This document shows, piece by piece, positions 17,046-24,325 of a DNA stretch of 64,000 nucleotides. The DNA lies in contig CAMBLM010000010.1 in assembly GCA_945868475.1 (NCBI GenBank), positions 43,661 through 107,660 on the forward strand, read 5' to 3'. This DNA is from an uncultured Ruminococcus sp. (GTDB taxonomy: Bacteria > Bacillota > Clostridia > Oscillospirales > Ruminococcaceae). Position 1 is the stretch's first letter; every line of letters begins with the position of its first letter. Made by a program: the position numbers and the translations under genes. The notes under the pieces are model-generated. The model worked only from the letters and a program-made list of their open reading frames with translations. It was not told the DNA's origin and made no database searches.

Positions 17046-17468
17046 TCATTCAGCTTTAAAGCCGATAGGTTGCTTATTATTCTTATTTTTCTTTGGTTTT
17101 TCAGGCTCTACTTCTATTTTGGAAATTTCGGGAGTTTCGTCTGTATCGTCATCTTCTTCCTCAACATCTTCCTTATCAAGCACAAGGACGATTGCCGAAG
17201 AATGAGTTACAAACATTACTTTTCCGTAAGCATAATCATCAATTTTGTCGTAGAGTCTGCCTGCACTTATCGTACCGTCATAAACGGTATTGGTACTGTT
17301 GGCAACATAACCGATTTTATCAATAAAAGGCAGAAACGCAAGAATAGCTTCCTTGTCATATTCATTATCAGGCTCTTTGATAAGCTTGATAATTCTGCCA
17401 ATTTCAAACGGCTTCTTGCCATAGTAGTGGTTAAGTCCTGTGATAGTAACGAAATATGTTTTCTCCAT
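17046..17468 (-). CDS. HIRAN-domain protein
   Basis: 140 residues. The HIRAN core spans about 4-95: YFVTITGLNHYYGKKPFEIG, LIKEPDNEYDKEAILAFL, KIGYVANS and YGKVMFVTHSSAI. An acidic tail (EEEDDDTDETPE) and a lysine-rich end follow. HIRAN domains bind 3' single-stranded DNA ends or damaged DNA in larger repair enzymes; stand-alone ones occur in mobile elements. AAGGAGG precedes the ATG. It is first in the HIRAN-HD-WYL operon, behind the 23-bp box at 17528-17550. Confidence 0.85.
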   Translation of the reverse strand: MEKTYFVTITGLNHYYGKKPFEIGRIIKLIKEPDNEYDKEAILAFLPFIDKIGYVANSTNTVYDGTISAGRLYDKIDDYAYGKVMFVTHSSAIVLVLDKEDVEEEDDDTDETPEISKIEVEPEKPKKNKNNKQPIGFKAE

Positions 17469-17511
17469 AAAGATACCTCCTTAAAAGCGTCTGTTTCGGC
17501 TTCTTTACTTC

Positions 17512-17550
17512 ATTATAACATACTCGTTGTATCATTTTCGGGACAACGAC
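17512..17550 (-). promoter_or_regulatory. Shared 23-bp box plus -10 (HIRAN operon)
   Basis: A 23-bp sequence (17528-17550) identical to 20090-20112 sits exactly 10 bp upstream of TATAAT (17517-17512) on the minus strand. There is no TTGACA at the usual position, so the box probably takes the place of the -35 for an activator or alternative factor. Confidence 0.75.
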
Positions 17551-17969
17551 TATTCAAGTTGAGAAAAAATTTCTCCCTTGAAATCCGTCACTCGGTCTAT
17601 AAGAATTTTATCACCATCATAAAACACGAGCTTACGTTCGTACTCGTCAATTATTCTGACAATTCCCGTTTTCTCGGCATAAGAGCCGCCTGACTTTCTT
17701 TCATCGGGAACAAAGTACATAACTGTTATTTCAGGTTGTTCAGAGAGCTTGTCTATCAGCAACTGTATTTTTTCAGACAGCTCACCGAGCCTATCTTCTC
17801 CCATTTCTATACAATCATCTGTAAGCCTTGCAGTTTCCTTTATGGCTTCATCGTGACCCGTGAGAGCCGCAAAAGGAGCGAACTGTGCAGCTCTGTCATA
17901 GTTTGACATTCGCTTACGAGTGGCTGATTGATGATGTGGAAGATTTATAATATTACTGTAATCTTTCAT
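17550..17969 (-). CDS. YolD-like protein
   Basis: 139 residues. The N-terminal NLPHHQSATRKRMSNYDRAAQFAPFAALTGHDE is typical of YolD-like proteins that accompany UvrX/DinB-type polymerases. The C-terminal half has ITVMYFVPDERKSGGSYAEK and an SH3-like strand set. Start 17969 follows AAGG within the end of the polymerase gene. Biochemical role is unknown; co-occurrence with Y-family polymerases suggests a part in translesion synthesis. Its stop overlaps the first base of the 23-bp promoter box. Confidence 0.85.
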   Translation of the reverse strand: MKDYSNIINLPHHQSATRKRMSNYDRAAQFAPFAALTGHDEAIKETARLTDDCIEMGEDRLGELSEKIQLLIDKLSEQPEITVMYFVPDERKSGGSYAEKTGIVRIIDEYERKLVFYDGDKILIDRVTDFKGEIFSQLE

Positions 17970-17971
17970 AT

Positions 17972-19498
17972 TCAAGCCTTATGACCGCCAATCTGTGCGT
18001 TACGGTCTTTTGATGTTGCACCTTCCGATAAGTTCATACCTTTCAGAATGGCGTTCTTTCCGAATTTCTTCTTAATATCAAGCATAGCGTGTTGTATATG
18101 CTTTTCTTTTTCGAGTTCCTTTTCTTTACGCTCATTCTGTTCCTGAACAGCAGCATAATCGGTAAAGAAATCAAGCTGAGCATATTCTTCCTTTATGCTT
18201 ACACTGTTCTCATCGACGAGATGATTGACAACCACATTGATTTTTCTGACAAGTAAATCAGGATTGACAATTCGCTCATACAGAGTGGATAACGCTTCAA
18301 GTATTAGCTTTGTCGATGACGTCTGTCGTTCAAGATTTATCGTTCCGTGAGCGTTCTTTGGAACTTTTCTTCCATAGGAGTCCGTAGATATTTCACCGTG
18401 ATATTTACGGCTGATTTCGGGATTTTTCAGATTTTCTATGTCATACATAATCGTTAATACGATTTGGTCTGTAACAAGCTTCTTTTCAACCAAGTCAAGA
18501 GCAAGTAAGTCCGCCATTTCCATTGTAACGAGCTTTGCTTTATCGTAAGGATATGGTTCTTGCAGAACTTGTCCTGAGCTTAAACTGTTTGTTTCGGGAC
18601 GATATGATTTTATATCCTGCATAGTGCAAGGCTCCCAACCCCAAGCGTGGTCGATAAGCAATTCTGCATTTACGCCGAACAACTTGTAGAGCAAATCTTC
18701 GCCCCATTGAGTAAGCGACATTTCAGCAACATCGCCCATTGTATGCATTCCGTGAGATTCAAGTTTTGTTGCATAGCCTTTGCCGACTCTCCAAAATGAT
18801 GTAAGCGGAGTATGTGACCAAAGCTGTTGGCGATAAGACATTTCATCAAGCTCTGCAATTCTCACACCGTCTTTGTCAGGCGGCATTTTCTTTGCTACAA
18901 TATCCATTGCGATTTTACAAAGATAGAGATTTGTTCCGATACCAGCCGTTGCAGTTATGCCCGTCGTATTCAGAACATCTCTGATGATTGTCATAGCTAA
19001 ATCGTGAGCTGTCATTTTATAAGTTGAGAGGTAATTTGTCACGTCCATAAAAACCTCGTCAATGGAATAAACGTGTATATCTTCGGGTGCGATATACTTC
19101 AAATACACATCGTATATGCGTGTACTGTATTCCATATAATATGCCATACGAGGTGGAGCAACAATGTAATCTATCGACAAAGACGGATTATTTTTCAGGT
19201 CAGCTTCAAAGTAAGAGCTTCCTAAAAATTCTGCTTTATAGTTTCGTATTGATTTGCGATACTGATATAATCTTTTGGAGTTTGTTTCTTTGATTTTCTG
19301 TACGACCTCGAACAATCTCGGTCTGCCGGGTATTCCAAAAGATTTAAGTGAAGGAGAAACAGCAAGGCAAATGGTTTTCTCCGTTCTGCTCTCATCAGCC
19401 ACAACAAGATTTGTAGAGAGCGGGTCAAGACCTCTTTCTCTGCACTCAACGGAGGCGTAGAAAGATTTAAGGTCAATGGCAATATATGTGCGTGACAT
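17972..19498 (-). CDS. Y-family DNA polymerase (ImpB/MucB/SamB, UvrX-like)
   Basis: 508 residues. Catalytic motifs are intact: YIAIDLKSFYASVECRERG (first Asp) and YSIDEVFMDVTNYL (Asp-Glu pair, about 150), then TATAGIGTNLYLCKIAMD and the little-finger region with QTSSTKLILEAL. It carries out error-prone translesion synthesis. Start 19498 (MSRTYIAIDL) follows AGGGGG. It is flanked by ImmA-type protease and YolD genes, an arrangement of SOS-linked mobile element modules. Confidence 0.92.
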   Translation of the reverse strand: MSRTYIAIDLKSFYASVECRERGLDPLSTNLVVADESRTEKTICLAVSPSLKSFGIPGRPRLFEVVQKIKETNSKRLYQYRKSIRNYKAEFLGSSYFEADLKNNPSLSIDYIVAPPRMAYYMEYSTRIYDVYLKYIAPEDIHVYSIDEVFMDVTNYLSTYKMTAHDLAMTIIRDVLNTTGITATAGIGTNLYLCKIAMDIVAKKMPPDKDGVRIAELDEMSYRQQLWSHTPLTSFWRVGKGYATKLESHGMHTMGDVAEMSLTQWGEDLLYKLFGVNAELLIDHAWGWEPCTMQDIKSYRPETNSLSSGQVLQEPYPYDKAKLVTMEMADLLALDLVEKKLVTDQIVLTIMYDIENLKNPEISRKYHGEISTDSYGRKVPKNAHGTINLERQTSSTKLILEALSTLYERIVNPDLLVRKINVVVNHLVDENSVSIKEEYAQLDFFTDYAAVQEQNERKEKELEKEKHIQHAMLDIKKKFGKNAILKGMNLSEGATSKDRNAQIGGHKA

Positions 19499-19518
19499 CT
19501 TCACGCCCCCTTTCTGTT

Positions 19519-20025
19519 TTATCTTCCGAGAAAATCACTTCTTGGAGTAAAACATAAATTAAAATCGTATCCCCGTGAATTCATATCACCCAACTTAATG
19601 AGCAATATTTCGTGAGGAACGCAAAGCTCTCGTGCAAGCTGCTCGCTTGTATATTGGTAACAGGAATTCTGTTCAACGTCTTCGTCGCTTATCATAAAAT
19701 TAGCGGCGAAAATGTTTGCTTCAATTTCCATTTTAGAGGACATATCATAGAGAGTATGTTCCTTAAAAGTCGAAACCGCATTGTATCTGTGCATAAAGTG
19801 ATGTCCAAGTTCGTGAAACAAAACTACTTTTTCCATATATTCGTCCAGTTCTTCATTCAAGAAAATGCAAGGTATGTTTTTAGAAACGGTATACATACCT
19901 TTCAATGTTCCGAGCTTTCTGCTGACAACATCTACACCACATATTTCAGCAATTTCATACGGATTGTAAGTACGATATCTTCTCTTTATCTTTTCAACGA
20001 ACTTATAAATATCTGTCGTAAACAT
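19519..20025 (-). CDS. ImmA/IrrE-family metallopeptidase
   Basis: 168 residues with the zinc motif FHELGHHFMHR (about 69-79) and the downstream Glu helix EIEANIFAANFMI. In ICEBs1 the relative ImmA cleaves the ImmR repressor to induce the element. The neighbouring XRE gene (20114-20551) makes the same role likely here. It heads the ImmA-polymerase-YolD operon behind the 23-bp box at 20090-20112. Confidence 0.9.
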   Translation of the reverse strand: MFTTDIYKFVEKIKRRYRTYNPYEIAEICGVDVVSRKLGTLKGMYTVSKNIPCIFLNEELDEYMEKVVLFHELGHHFMHRYNAVSTFKEHTLYDMSSKMEIEANIFAANFMISDEDVEQNSCYQYTSEQLARELCVPHEILLIKLGDMNSRGYDFNLCFTPRSDFLGR

Positions 20026-20073
20026 ATCTCACCAACCTTTCGTGGGCGTGGGCAAATTGATACTTCTATCTAC

Positions 20074-20112
20074 ATTATATCACAATAGGTGTATCATTTT
20101 CGGGACAACGAC
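20074..20112 (-). promoter_or_regulatory. Shared 23-bp box plus -10 (ImmA-polymerase operon)
   Basis: Same 23-bp sequence as at 17528-17550, again 10 bp before a minus-strand TATAAT (20079-20074), immediately after the repressor stop codon. Confidence 0.75.
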
Positions 20113-20113
20113 C

Positions 20114-20551
20114 TTAGTTATCAGAATTTTTTTCTGTTTCGTCGGAATTGTCCTTACGATACTTCTTGGGAATGTGCCTTTTGTTCTTTATCTTTGCTCT
20201 CCAATACGCTTCTTGAAGTGCTTCCATTACATAAGTCTTATCTTCTTCAGTTATATCACCGCCAGCAAAGAGAGCACTTGCCTGTTCTATTACTCTCATT
20301 GCGTCAGCCTTACCTCGTGAACCATACTGTTCGGTTGCCTCTATAATAAACTTGTCATCCTCCGAAGCAAGTTCGTCTATTGTTACTCCAAGAGCTTCTG
20401 CTATCTTTTCAAGAATTGCTGCCTTTGGAATTCTGTTTCCCGACTCATAGTTTTGCACAGCACGAGTTGTCATTCCGATTTTTTCTGCAAGCTCTGCCTG
20501 CGTTAAGCCCTTAAATTTTCTGATACCAGCAATCCTGTCTTTAAGTTCCAT
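20114..20551 (-). CDS. XRE-family repressor of the mobile element (ImmR-like)
   Basis: 145 residues. The HTH (GLTQAELAEKIGMTTRAVQNYESGNRIP) occupies about 14-42. It is followed by a helical dimerisation part and a basic tail (KNKRHIPKKYRKDN). GGAGGATATAT precedes the ATG. It is divergent from the 20741 gene. Copies of the half-site CGAAC/GTTCG lie in the shared promoter region. With ImmA downstream, the pair matches the repressor/anti-repressor-protease switch known from ICEBs1. Confidence 0.9.
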   Translation of the reverse strand: MELKDRIAGIRKFKGLTQAELAEKIGMTTRAVQNYESGNRIPKAAILEKIAEALGVTIDELASEDDKFIIEATEQYGSRGKADAMRVIEQASALFAGGDITEEDKTYVMEALQEAYWRAKIKNKRHIPKKYRKDNSDETEKNSDN

Positions 20552-20561
20552 ATATATCCTC

Positions 20562-20690
20562 CGTTCGATAGCGTTCGCATTATACGAACAAATTTTGAAA
20601 TTCCTATTGACATTTGACTGTTTAGCAAGTATAATGGGTTTATAGTTTTTGTTCGTCTTTTATTATAGCCCAACACGAACGATTTGTCAA
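20562..20690. promoter_or_regulatory. Divergent promoters and repressor operator repeats
   Basis: Plus strand: TTGACA (20607-20612), 17 bp, TATAAT (20630-20635). Minus strand: TTGACA (20690-20685), 17 bp, TATAAT (20667-20662). CGTTCG or CGAACG-type half-sites recur about five times between 20562 and 20682, including GTTCG-N7-CGAAC near 20573-20589. It is the likely lysogeny-type control region. Confidence 0.75.
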
Positions 20691-20740
20691 TAGGTTTTTT
20701 AAAAAAGCTAAGACAAGCTCAGATGAAATGGAGGAAAATT

Positions 20741-21247
20741 ATGAGTGATGTTATGAAAATTAGCGACAAAGAAAAAGAGAAAACAGTTAAGTCTGTCCTT
20801 AAACTTTACCGTATCATCAACCATATCGTCAACAATAAACTTGTATATCTCGAAAAAGAATTATACACAACAAGCCGTAAGCAGCTATCAGATATTGTTG
20901 AGGGTCTTGTCCCTTTTGAAACCAAGAAAGACGAACAACACTTTTATGATAAAGTGTTCGTGTGTTACACGGACTTACAACTGACGAAGTTGCTTGAAAA
21001 TGTTCGTCATTTAGTTCAATGCTATCCGAAAGAAGGAGCAGTTTACTTCAAAATTCTTGATATGCTTTACTTTGATAACCTTGAATTAGACAGCGACGAT
21101 GTAATGAGAATTCTTGAAATATCTCGTTCAACATATTACCGTCTTTTAAAGAAAGCTCATCTGTGTTATTACTATCATCTCGTAGCGGTTCTGAAAGGCG
21201 AAATCGAAAATTTCTCCGAGAACAAGCTCGTCGAAAAGTTCAGCTAA
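20741..21247 (+). CDS. HTH protein, sigma/ArpU-like
   Basis: 168 residues from ATG 20741 behind GGAGG. It is mostly helical. The C-terminal third has a region-4 style HTH (DDVMRILEISRSTYYRLLKKAH) that ends near the C-terminus. It resembles phage late-transcription activators (ArpU type) in layout only. It is divergent from the XRE repressor and first in the rightward mob direction, so it is probably repressed in the integrated state and may activate mobC-mobA. Confidence 0.65.
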   Translation: MSDVMKISDKEKEKTVKSVLKLYRIINHIVNNKLVYLEKELYTTSRKQLSDIVEGLVPFETKKDEQHFYDKVFVCYTDLQLTKLLENVRHLVQCYPKEGAVYFKILDMLYFDNLELDSDDVMRILEISRSTYYRLLKKAHLCYYYHLVAVLKGEIENFSENKLVEKFS

Positions 21248-21252
21248 TTTTA

Positions 21253-21284
21253 GAAAAAGCCGTTCAAAAAAAGGAACGGTCTTT
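21253..21284 (+). terminator. Weak terminator
   Basis: Hairpin GCCGTTC / GAACGGT followed by CTTTG. Confidence 0.4.
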
Positions 21285-21289
21285 GAAAA

Positions 21290-21517
21290 AGTTGTTCAAG
21301 CACTGCGGTGCGGGAAGTTGACAGCAAGCATATGATTTGTGGCTACACTCTGCTTTTTCAAGAAAAAAGTCAATCGTCACAAATCAGAATTTCGCTCGTT
21401 TTCTCTGCGAGAAAATCATCCGGAATTCGCTTGCTGGGAATTCCCAGACCCTTTTGAATGCGACAATACTGTCGCAGATTTATGCAAACAAATTCTCATT
21501 TGCAGGGAGGATATACT
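21290..21517 (+). other. Candidate oriT region upstream of mobC
   Basis: No ORF. Stacked small palindromes: TTTTCTC-TGC-GAGAAAA (about 21398-21414), GGAATTC...GGGAATTCCC (21421-21446) and TGCGACA-ATAC-TGTCGCA (about 21459-21476). Inverted repeats directly ahead of mobilization genes are typical of transfer origins. The nick site is not identifiable by eye. Confidence 0.45.
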
Positions 21518-21847
21518 ATGGAAAAAAGAACAAGAGATGTCCTTTTAAGATTTTTTGTAACTGCCGATGAAAAAGCAGCAATACATAAAAGAATGGAACT
21601 AATAGGGCTAAAAAATATGTCTACTTTTCTCCGTAAATTAGCACTTGACGGCTATCTGCTTAATGTTGATATGAGCTGTTTTGATAAAGCTCTCGAAGAT
21701 ATACACGGAGTAAGCAAGAACATAAATCAGATTGCAAAACGCATAAATTCTACGAACAATATTTATGCGGAGGATATGCGACAGCTCAAACAAAAGCAGG
21801 AGGAAATATGGCAATTACTAAAATCCATCCTATCACAACTACCTTAA
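21518..21847 (+). CDS. MobC-like relaxosome accessory protein
   Basis: 109 residues from ATG 21518 behind GGGAGG. The ribbon-helix-helix type N-terminus (RTRDVLLRFFVTADEKAAIHKRME, then FLRKLALDG) and the helical C-terminus (ISKNINQIAKRINSTNNIY-like; here VSKNINQIAKRINSTNN) match the bacterial mobilization MobC family. It would bind oriT and help the relaxase. It overlaps the relaxase gene by 40 bp. Confidence 0.88.
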   Translation: MEKRTRDVLLRFFVTADEKAAIHKRMELIGLKNMSTFLRKLALDGYLLNVDMSCFDKALEDIHGVSKNINQIAKRINSTNNIYAEDMRQLKQKQEEIWQLLKSILSQLP

Positions 21848-23145
21848 CCAAAGCTCTGAATTATATTCAGAACCCAAAGAAAACTGATGGAACTTTGCTC
21901 GTTGACGGTTACGGTTGTGTTCCTGAAACTGCTTATCAACAATTTATGAGAACAAAAGAAAAAGTCGATAAGAAGGACGGATACCTTGCGTTTCATCTGA
22001 TACAATCTTTCTCGCCGGGCGAAGTAGATTATGAAACAGCTCACAAGATTGGAATTGAACTTGCCGATAAAGTTTTCAAGGGAAGATTTCAATATGTCAT
22101 TGCCACTCACATTGATAGGGGCAATGTTCATAATCACATCATCGCAAATTCTGTAAGCTTCAAAGACTTCGGAAAATACAACAGCAGTCCTAACAGTTAT
22201 TACTTTATTCGACGGACAAGTGATATGCTTTGCAAGGAATATGGATTGTCTGTTGTTGCCGAGCCAAAGGATAAGGGCAAATCCCATTACGAACATTCGC
22301 TTGACAAGAAGGGGCAGAGTTGGAAGTCCTTACTTCGTCAGAACATTGACCGTTGTATCATCAAGGCGAGAGATTGGGACGAGTTTCTTTTGCTTATGCA
22401 AAGAGAAAAGTACGAAATCAAATCGGGCAAATATATTTCGTTCCGAGCCGAAGGTCAGGAACGCTTTACCCGTTCCAAAACTCTCGGAACTGACTACACG
22501 GAAGAACAAATACGCAACAGAATTGCTGGCGGAAAGCGTATTGAAATTGAAAGCTCACAGAGGGTTTCGCTTATCATTGACATTGAAAATGCAATGAAAG
22601 AACGTCAGAAAAATCCTGAAGCATACAGGCAATGGGCAACTGTTCAGAACATCAGGACTATGGCGAACACTCTGAACTTCCTGACGGAGCATAATCTTCT
22701 TGACTACGATAAACTTTCCGAAAAAACCGAAGCAATACGAGAGAACTACAACAGCACTCGAACTCGTATCAAGGAAATTGAAAAACGCTTGAAAACCATT
22801 GAGGAGGACATCCACAACATTGACAGCTATCGCAAAACCAAGCCGATTGCTGACAAACTTGAAACTGTCGTTTTCAAAGAGCGTTATCGTAAGGAACACG
22901 AAGCAGATTTGATTATTTTCGGTGCTGCCGAGAAGTATCTCAAGAAAAGATTTAACGGCGGTAAAGCTCCGTTAATCAAAGATTTAATAGCAGAGCAAAA
23001 GACTTTGCTTGCCGAGAAAGACAAACTCTACGAGAGCTACTATTCCGAAAAGTCTGAATTTTCAGAGTTGCAAGCGACGATGAAAAATGTTGATATGATT
23101 TTAGGCAGAGATAAAAAGCTCTTTATTTTCTTTTTCTTTATTTGA
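21808..23145 (+). CDS. Relaxase (MOBP-type mobilization nuclease)
   Basis: 445 residues. The nuclease domain has the three-His motif THIDRGNVHNHIIANSV (about 107-123) and the N-terminal KIHPITTTLTKALNYI. A helical, charged C-terminal half follows (about 300-440). It nicks oriT and pilots the strand during mobilization. The C-terminus stops abruptly as KKLFIFFFFI where the gene overlaps the end of the convergent replication gene, so the final residues may be altered by a rearrangement. Confidence 0.9.
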   Translation: MAITKIHPITTTLTKALNYIQNPKKTDGTLLVDGYGCVPETAYQQFMRTKEKVDKKDGYLAFHLIQSFSPGEVDYETAHKIGIELADKVFKGRFQYVIATHIDRGNVHNHIIANSVSFKDFGKYNSSPNSYYFIRRTSDMLCKEYGLSVVAEPKDKGKSHYEHSLDKKGQSWKSLLRQNIDRCIIKARDWDEFLLLMQREKYEIKSGKYISFRAEGQERFTRSKTLGTDYTEEQIRNRIAGGKRIEIESSQRVSLIIDIENAMKERQKNPEAYRQWATVQNIRTMANTLNFLTEHNLLDYDKLSEKTEAIRENYNSTRTRIKEIEKRLKTIEEDIHNIDSYRKTKPIADKLETVVFKERYRKEHEADLIIFGAAEKYLKKRFNGGKAPLIKDLIAEQKTLLAEKDKLYESYYSEKSEFSELQATMKNVDMILGRDKKLFIFFFFI

Positions 23146-23520
23146 TTTCTCTTTACTTAATTGTGCCGAGGACATCTGTTTGGGTTTTACCCGTTCGGAT
23201 TTATTCCATTTAGGTTCATCGAAATGGCGTGGCTTCATTCTTATATCGTAGAACACTTCGCCATAAGTTCCGTTTTTTCGCCGTTCTCGGTATCGGGTGA
23301 TATATCCTGTTGCTTCAAGCTCCTTTATGATAGAAGCGATAGTATCGGAACATTCACGGTTGATTTTCGACAAGCCTGCGATTGTCATATCCCATTTTTC
23401 AGGGAGCGATAATATTTGGGAGAGTAAACCTCTGGCTTTAAGGGAGAGCCGCATATCTCTTAAATGGTAATTTGACATTACCGTGTATCCGTCTGCTGTT
23501 TCAACTCTGCAATACGCCAT
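23101..23520 (-). CDS. Replication-initiation type HTH protein, probably C-terminally shortened
   Basis: 139 residues. The winged-HTH region (YTVMSNYHLRDMRLSLKARG, LLSQILSLPEKWDMTIAGL, IIKELEATGYITR) is that of replisome organiser or RepA-type proteins of integrative elements. Relatives are usually longer (about 250-300). Here it ends in KEKSNKEKENKELFISA at the overlap with the relaxase end. The ATG overlaps the stop of the upstream gene (ATGA), which implies coupled translation. Confidence 0.65.
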   Translation of the reverse strand: MAYCRVETADGYTVMSNYHLRDMRLSLKARGLLSQILSLPEKWDMTIAGLSKINRECSDTIASIIKELEATGYITRYRERRKNGTYGEVFYDIRMKPRHFDEPKWNKSERVKPKQMSSAQLSKEKSNKEKENKELFISA

Positions 23521-24068
23521 CAGAATTCAATCTCCAGTACGAGAATATCGTTATCTCCGATTTCTCCAAACTTTTCTTCAAAAAAGGTATTGACAAATTC
23601 GTCAAGATGTGCTTCATACATTGCCGCTTCGATTTCATCGGCAATCCTGCCCATTTCCTCGACCTCGGCACGGAGCTTGTCATACTCACGTTTTGTCTTA
23701 ATGAATTCAGCCGTGCTTGCACCCTTAATAGTACGGGGATAGACGAAGGTTCTATACTCCGAAGCGTCAAGCTCCGCTTTCAGATTTGTAACCTTATTCC
23801 TGAGTTCTGCACTGAAGAAAAAAATCTTGAAAAAGTTCTTGACATTTTCCTCAGTTTGTGCATTGGGACTTTCTGAAAAATATTTCAGAAAAGACTTGAC
23901 ATCTGACAGCTTTCGTGCTATGAACTCCTCAAAAAAAATTTCAGATAATGGGTTGACAAATCTGTCATTCTGTGATAAGGGAGAACCTTTGAGATTTCTT
24001 TCAGAAAAGGTATTGACATTTCTGTCGTTCTGTGATATGGGACTTCCGATTGCTTTACTGTTCTTCAT
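23520..24068 (-). CDS. Hypothetical protein with a repeated short peptide motif
   Basis: 182 residues, not recognised. The N-terminal third holds a near-duplicate: GSPISQNDRNVNTFSE then GSPLSQNDRFVNPLSE. Looser echoes follow (LSDVKSFLKYFSE, EENVKNFFKIFF) and FVNTFFEEKFGE near the end. The DNA shows the same roughly 42-bp repeat with TTGACA-TCTGTC cores. The middle is a coiled coil (FIKTKREYDKLRAEVEEM). It is translationally coupled to the replication HTH gene. Confidence 0.65.
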   Translation of the reverse strand: MKNSKAIGSPISQNDRNVNTFSERNLKGSPLSQNDRFVNPLSEIFFEEFIARKLSDVKSFLKYFSESPNAQTEENVKNFFKIFFFSAELRNKVTNLKAELDASEYRTFVYPRTIKGASTAEFIKTKREYDKLRAEVEEMGRIADEIEAAMYEAHLDEFVNTFFEEKFGEIGDNDILVLEIEF

Positions 24069-24122
24069 AATAATTCCGCCTTTCTTAATGTTGGTTTGAG
24101 CTTATCATATATTCAGGGAATA

Positions 24123-24164
24123 GAAAAACCCCGTATCTAACGGTTTAACCGTCGGATACGGGGT
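24123..24164 (-). terminator. Element-borne terminator, now serving ppdK
   Basis: Stem CCCCGTATC / GATACGGGG with minus-strand TTTTT. In the circular element this would follow the long form of the recombinase gene. Confidence 0.8.
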
Positions 24165-24171
24165 AATCTTT

Positions 24172-24325
24172 TTATTTACCAAGTTCAAGGCTCATCACGA
24201 GAGTTATATCTTCCCACTGATTTTGCCTTAAATACTTGCCGTTAGCCTTCTGATAGGCTCTTGCCATTTCATAGGTTATCGGAAAATCCCATTGTATAGC
24301 GATTTTCTGATTAATCCCTATTACT
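24172..24325 (-). other. Detached C-terminal coding segment of the recombinase
   Basis: On the minus strand the recombinase frame continues through the att core as VIGINQKIAIQWDFPITYEM and on to LVMSLELGK-stop (50 codons after RQLL). The codon phase at the right core (24325-24336) equals that at the left core (10948-10959). In the integrated state it has no start codon or RBS of its own. Confidence 0.75.

Noticed and set aside
17550..20690. LexA (SOS) boxes in the polymerase region
   Set aside because: I looked for CGAAC-N4-GTTCG and found only CGAAC half-sites with other spacing near the repressor, so direct LexA control cannot be claimed.
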